From Paracoccaceae bacterium (GTDB taxonomy: Bacteria > Pseudomonadota > Alphaproteobacteria > Rhodobacterales > Rhodobacteraceae), in the NCBI GenBank assembly GCA_016937725.1, contig JAFGVZ010000164.1:1-9622 (forward strand): 9,622 nt of DNA, written 5' to 3'. The translations under genes were made by a program, and so were the position numbers. The notes under the pieces were generated by a model that worked only from the letters and a program-made list of their open reading frames with translations, was not told the DNA's origin and made no database searches. Below are positions 6,901 to 9,622 of the stretch, piece after piece (the stretch's first letter is position 1; each line of letters starts with the position of its first letter).

Positions 6901-8307
6901 TTATGATTTGTCCCATTGCTCGCGCTTGCGGTAGATGGTCGAGGGGGCGATGTCCAGTTCGCGCGCCGCACGCGGCACCGACCCGCCATGGCGGGCAATC
7001 GCGGCAGAAATCGCGCGCTCTTCAATCTGCGCCATGGTCAGACCCGCGAAGGGGTCGGTTTCCGGCGCGGTTGCGCCGGGCCGAGTTTGCGGCGCAAGGC
7101 TGGTCAGGCCGGGAGGCAGCATATCCAGCGTAACCGTCTCTCCCTGATGCAGAACGACAGCATGGCGCAGCACGTTGATCAACTCGCGCACATTGCCTTT
7201 CCAAAACAGTTGCAGGAACAACTCTTGCACGTCCGGGCTGATGCGGGTGAAGCCTTTGCCTTCTTCGGCGGCAATTTGGGCCAGATAATGCTGTGCCAGC
7301 AGGTGAATATCCTCGCCCCGCGCCCGCAACGGCGGCATGTTGATCGGGATCACGAACAGCCGGTAATACAGGTCTTCGCGCAAGCGCCCTGCGCGCATGT
7401 CTTCGGTCGGATCATGGCTGGCGGTGCAGATGATCCGGATATCGACCTTGATCTGTCGGGCGTCACCCACCGGGGAATAACTTGCGCGCTGCAACACCCG
7501 CAGGAACGCGGCTTGCAACTCTGCGCTCATACTTTGGATGTTTTGCACGAACAGCGTGCCCCCATCTGCCCGCGCAATCGCGCCGGCGCTGGTTTGCGTG
7601 GCGGCTTTGCCGCGCGCGGACTTTTGCCCCGCTTGGCCGAAAAGTTCGATCTCTAGCTGTTCAGGGTCGGCGGCAGCGCAATTGACGGTGACAAAACGTT
7701 GCGCCGCGCGGGCCGATTTCAGATGCACCGCGCGTGCGCAGAGTTCCTTGCCTGTGCCGCTTTCACCCAGGATGAAGACCGGCGCGGTCGATTTGGCGAC
7801 GGCGGCAATACGATTGTGCACTTGCTGCATGGCCTGAGAGCGGCCCATGAAGGCGCGTTCCAGCGCGTCGTTGCGGCTATGTTCGTCCACCGCAAGGCTG
7901 ACGTCTTGGCGCAACTCGGCAAAGGCGCTGGCGACAGCGCCAATCATGCGAATATCGCCCAAGGGCTTGACCAGAAAGTCATGCGCGCCTTCGCGCGTTG
8001 CCTCTATCGCGTTATTGACCGACCCGTTCGCGGTAATGACCACGATGCGCGCTTCGGGGCGTAATTCCAGCATTTCGCGCATGACCATCAGCCCGTCGGA
8101 ATCTGGTAGCATGAGATCCAAAAGCACAACGCGCGGGCCGAATTCCGCGAATTTGCTCAATGCTTCCGCACCGCTAGAGGCCAGCATCGGCTTGTAGCCT
8201 GCCTTGCGCAGGACCGTCGCATAGAGCATTTGCAAGGACGGCGTATCTTCCACCAGAAGCAAACCGTCGCCTATCGCTGCTGCTTGCACTGGCATGATTA
8301 AGCCCAT
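6901..8307 (-). CDS. NtrC-family response regulator with degenerate AAA+ domain
   Basis: A 468-residue regulator with receiver, AAA+ and Fis-type DNA-binding domains. The receiver (about 14-130) has acidic E20/D21, phospho-acceptor Asp 64, Thr 92 and Lys 114, so it should be phosphorylatable. The AAA+ domain (about 150-385) keeps Walker A GESGTGKE (181-188), LREDLYYRL (309-317, arginine-finger region) and GNVREL (371-376). Two hallmarks are lost: between ELFG (221-224) and the Walker B strand no GAFTGA loop is present, and the Walker B strand reads GGTLFVQNI (249-257), with Q255-N256 where the catalytic Asp-Glu normally stand. The C-terminus has an intact Fis helix-turn-helix, GGSVPRAARELDIAPSTIYR (441-460). 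The frame is open throughout, so this is not an ordinary frameshifted pseudogene. The ATG at 8307 overlaps the hpt gene by 10 bases; ATG 8295 is an alternative. The target genes are unknown. Confidence 0.9.
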   Translation of the reverse strand: MGLIMPVQAAAIGDGLLLVEDTPSLQMLYATVLRKAGYKPMLASSGAEALSKFAEFGPRVVLLDLMLPDSDGLMVMREMLELRPEARIVVITANGSVNNAIEATREGAHDFLVKPLGDIRMIGAVASAFAELRQDVSLAVDEHSRNDALERAFMGRSQAMQQVHNRIAAVAKSTAPVFILGESGTGKELCARAVHLKSARAAQRFVTVNCAAADPEQLEIELFGQAGQKSARGKAATQTSAGAIARADGGTLFVQNIQSMSAELQAAFLRVLQRASYSPVGDARQIKVDIRIICTASHDPTEDMRAGRLREDLYYRLFVIPINMPPLRARGEDIHLLAQHYLAQIAAEEGKGFTRISPDVQELFLQLFWKGNVRELINVLRHAVVLHQGETVTLDMLPPGLTSLAPQTRPGATAPETDPFAGLTMAQIEERAISAAIARHGGSVPRAARELDIAPSTIYRKREQWDKS

Positions 8308-8657
8308 GCCAGTTCGGCAAGGAACCGGGCCGTCGCACCGGTCTGATTGCGTAAATCCGGCAGCAAGGCTTGAAGCGTGACCTCATCGTGAGCCGAACAG
8401 GCGGTTTCTGCGTGTTGCGCCAGTTTCGCCAAAAGCACGGCGCCGATCGTGGCCGCAATGCCCTTTATCTCATGCGCCGTTCGGCATAGCGCGGCCATGT
8501 CTAGCGGGGTGCTTTCTTCTTCGGCGTGCTGGTCCAAGGCTTCGTGGCAGCGGGTCAGATCTTTGCAGACCTGCGCAAGCAAAGCTTGACGCATATCTTC
8601 CCCGCCCAATTCAAGGAATTCATCCAAGACGCGCTTATCAATATCAGGGTTGTTCAT
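8298..8657 (-). CDS. Hpt domain phosphotransfer protein
   Basis: A 119-residue, all-helical single-domain histidine phosphotransfer protein. The phospho-accepting site is His 62 in TAHEIKGIAATIGA (60-73), the classic HxxKG pattern, followed by the amphipathic helix LLAKLAQHAETA. Such proteins take phosphate from the receiver domain of a hybrid kinase and pass it to a response regulator. The stop codon lies inside the start of the response-regulator gene, so the regulator is the likely partner, although no kinase is encoded in the window. The ATG at 8657 is chosen because the frame further upstream contains only a TTG and runs into the terminator hairpin; no strong ribosome-binding site is visible, and GGTGG lies rather far upstream. 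Confidence 0.88.
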   Translation of the reverse strand: MNNPDIDKRVLDEFLELGGEDMRQALLAQVCKDLTRCHEALDQHAEEESTPLDMAALCRTAHEIKGIAATIGAVLLAKLAQHAETACSAHDEVTLQALLPDLRNQTGATARFLAELAWA

Positions 8658-8687
8658 AATCGGACAAAAGCCACCGTTACGCCTGCT

Positions 8688-8717
8688 AAAAAGCGAACGG
8701 GGCGCGCCCGTTCGCTT
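8688..8717 (-). terminator. Intrinsic terminator after propionyl-CoA synthetase
   Basis: A perfect 11-base inverted repeat, AAGCGAACGGG (8691-8701) and CCCGTTCGCTT (8707-8717), encloses a 5-base loop. Read on the minus strand it is followed at once by a run of five T (8692-8688, the first two in the stem), the layout of a rho-independent terminator. It lies about 90 bases after the stop of the propionyl-CoA synthetase gene and about 30 bases before the Hpt start, so it separates two transcription units or acts as an attenuator between them. Confidence 0.85.
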
Positions 8718-8806
8718 CAACCTAGTCCTAAGCCCGTTCCGACAACAAGGGCTTTTAATCGGATGGGGTGTATTTCACACGTGTTATGATGCCACAGGTT
8801 GAGCGA

Positions 8807-9622
8807 TCATGCTTTCGCTACGGGCAGGCCAAGACTTTGCAATGCGGTTGCGATTTCGTCAAGAATGGCGGGATCGTCAATCGTTGCAGGCATTTTGAAC
8901 GCTTCGCCATCGGCGATCTTGACCATCGTCGCGCGCAGAATCTTGCCCGAGCGGGTTTTGGGCAGGCGATCCACCACCACGGCCAGTTTGAAGGCGGCAA
9001 CGGGGCCGATCTTCTCGCGCACAAGCTTCACGCATTCCGCCACCACCTCGGATGCCGCGCGGTCTGCGCCCTTGTTCAGGCACAAAAAGCCCAGCGGCGC
9101 TTGCCCTTTCAGATCGTCCGACACGCCGATCACGGCGCATTCGGCCACATCGGGGTGGCTGGCCAGCACCTCTTCCATCGCGCCGGTGGACAGGCGGTGG
9201 CCTGCCACGTTGATCACGTCATCGGTGCGCGCCATGATGTAAACATAGCCGTCTTCGTCCAGATAGCCCGCATCGCCCGAGGCGTAATAGCCGGGGAATT
9301 GTTCCAGATAGCTTTTGCGAAAGCGCGCTTCGGCGTTCCACAGCGTCGGCAGTGTGCCCGGGGGCAGCGGCAATTTCAGCGCGATTGCGCCCAGAGTGCC
9401 GGGCGCAACCGGGTGGCCCCCTTCGTCGAGCACCTGAATATCATAGCCCGGCATCGCCACGGCGGGAGAGCCGATCTTGACCGGCAAGTGTTCAATGCCC
9501 ACCGGGTTTGCGGCAATCGCCCAGCCGGTTTCGGTCTGCCACCAATGGTCGATAATCGGCACGTTCAACTGCGCCTGCGCCCATTGGATCGTGTCAGGGT
9601 CCGCGCGTTCACCGGCAAGGTA
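8807..9622 (-). CDS. prpE: Propionyl-CoA synthetase, C-terminal part
   Basis: The last 271 residues of an acyl-CoA synthetase of the ANL (adenylate-forming) superfamily, closest in pattern to PrpE. The enzyme activates propionate to propionyl-CoA through a propionyl-AMP intermediate. Visible core motifs are DHWWQTETGW near the left end (A5), YASGDAGYLDEDGYVYIMAR (A7, adenylate-binding Asp), the hinge region DDVINVAGHRLSTG (A8), and PKTRSGKILR, which holds the catalytic lysine of the adenylation step and a known acetylation site in this family. The phrase ETGWAIAANPVGIEHLPVK is typical of PrpE more than of acetyl-CoA synthetase, but Acs cannot be fully excluded without the N-terminus. The start is outside the window. 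An intrinsic terminator follows the TGA. Confidence 0.9.
   Translation of the reverse strand, partial: YLAGERADPDTIQWAQAQLNVPIIDHWWQTETGWAIAANPVGIEHLPVKIGSPAVAMPGYDIQVLDEGGHPVAPGTLGAIALKLPLPPGTLPTLWNAEARFRKSYLEQFPGYYASGDAGYLDEDGYVYIMARTDDVINVAGHRLSTGAMEEVLASHPDVAECAVIGVSDDLKGQAPLGFLCLNKGADRAASEVVAECVKLVREKIGPVAAFKLAVVVDRLPKTRSGKILRATMVKIADGEAFKMPATIDDPAILDEIATALQSLGLPVAKA

Noticed and set aside
6901..8307. Reading the response regulator as a pseudogene.
   Set aside because: The frame is intact for 468 codons, the receiver, Walker A, arginine-finger and Fis regions are conserved, and the changes are confined to the sigma-54 loop and Walker B, which suggests altered function.
8658..8720. Extension of the Hpt protein to a TTG at 8720.
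   Set aside because: It would translate through the terminator hairpin, start at a rare codon and add a basic stretch not seen in Hpt domains.
8730..8754. A second inverted repeat, AAGCCC/GGGCTT with a 13-base loop, followed on the plus strand by T-rich sequence.
   Set aside because: The stem has only six pairs and the loop is long, and no plus-strand gene ends there. It may be chance or a weak addition to the nearby terminator.

Overview
The window looks like the chromosome of a GC-rich alphaproteobacterium, most likely a member of the Rhodobacterales (Rhodobacteraceae). The reasons are a class I (archaeal-type) lysyl-tRNA synthetase, a short Hda-type DnaA homologue coupled to an AI-2E-type permease gene, a small HIG1-type twin-transmembrane protein next to a PduO-type cobalamin adenosyltransferase, and a GC-rich intrinsic terminator. 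This is a family-level reading of the proteins; no database search was possible. The DNA is densely coded, no gap without a gene exceeds about 150 bases, and I see no mobile element, CRISPR array, tRNA or rRNA.

Layout. (1) Bases 1-2042, minus strand: a likely three-gene operon of a TerB-like protein, a PerM/AI-2E family permease and an Hda-like DnaA paralogue that runs off the left edge. The last two genes share an ATGA stop/start overlap. (2) Bases 2043-2155: a short divergent control region in which two candidate sigma-70 promoters are interleaved over the same DNA. (3) Bases 2156-3775, plus strand: class I lysyl-tRNA synthetase. (4) Bases 3772-4641, minus strand: a CHAD-domain protein whose stop codon overlaps that of the lysyl-tRNA synthetase at TTAA. 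(5) Bases 4782-5183, plus strand: a small exported DUF4864-type protein. (6) Bases 5189-8657, minus strand: Hpt protein, response regulator, short-chain dehydrogenase, HIG1-type membrane protein and cobalamin adenosyltransferase, in transcription order. (7) Bases 8688-8717: an intrinsic terminator. (8) Bases 8807-9622, minus strand: the C-terminal part of a propionyl-CoA synthetase whose start lies beyond the right edge.

How the genes may work together. The Hpt protein and the response regulator overlap and form an orphan phosphorelay output with no histidine kinase in view. The regulator has the plan of an NtrC-type sigma-54 activator (receiver, AAA+, Fis helix-turn-helix). However, it lacks a recognisable GAFTGA loop and has QN in place of the Walker B acidic pair, so it is unlikely to drive sigma-54 open-complex formation in the usual way. 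This is the most interesting object in the window. Propionyl-CoA synthetase and the cobalamin adenosyltransferase could both serve propionate use through AdoCbl-dependent methylmalonyl-CoA mutase, but they appear to be in different transcription units. The remaining genes are ordinary housekeeping or conserved accessory genes.
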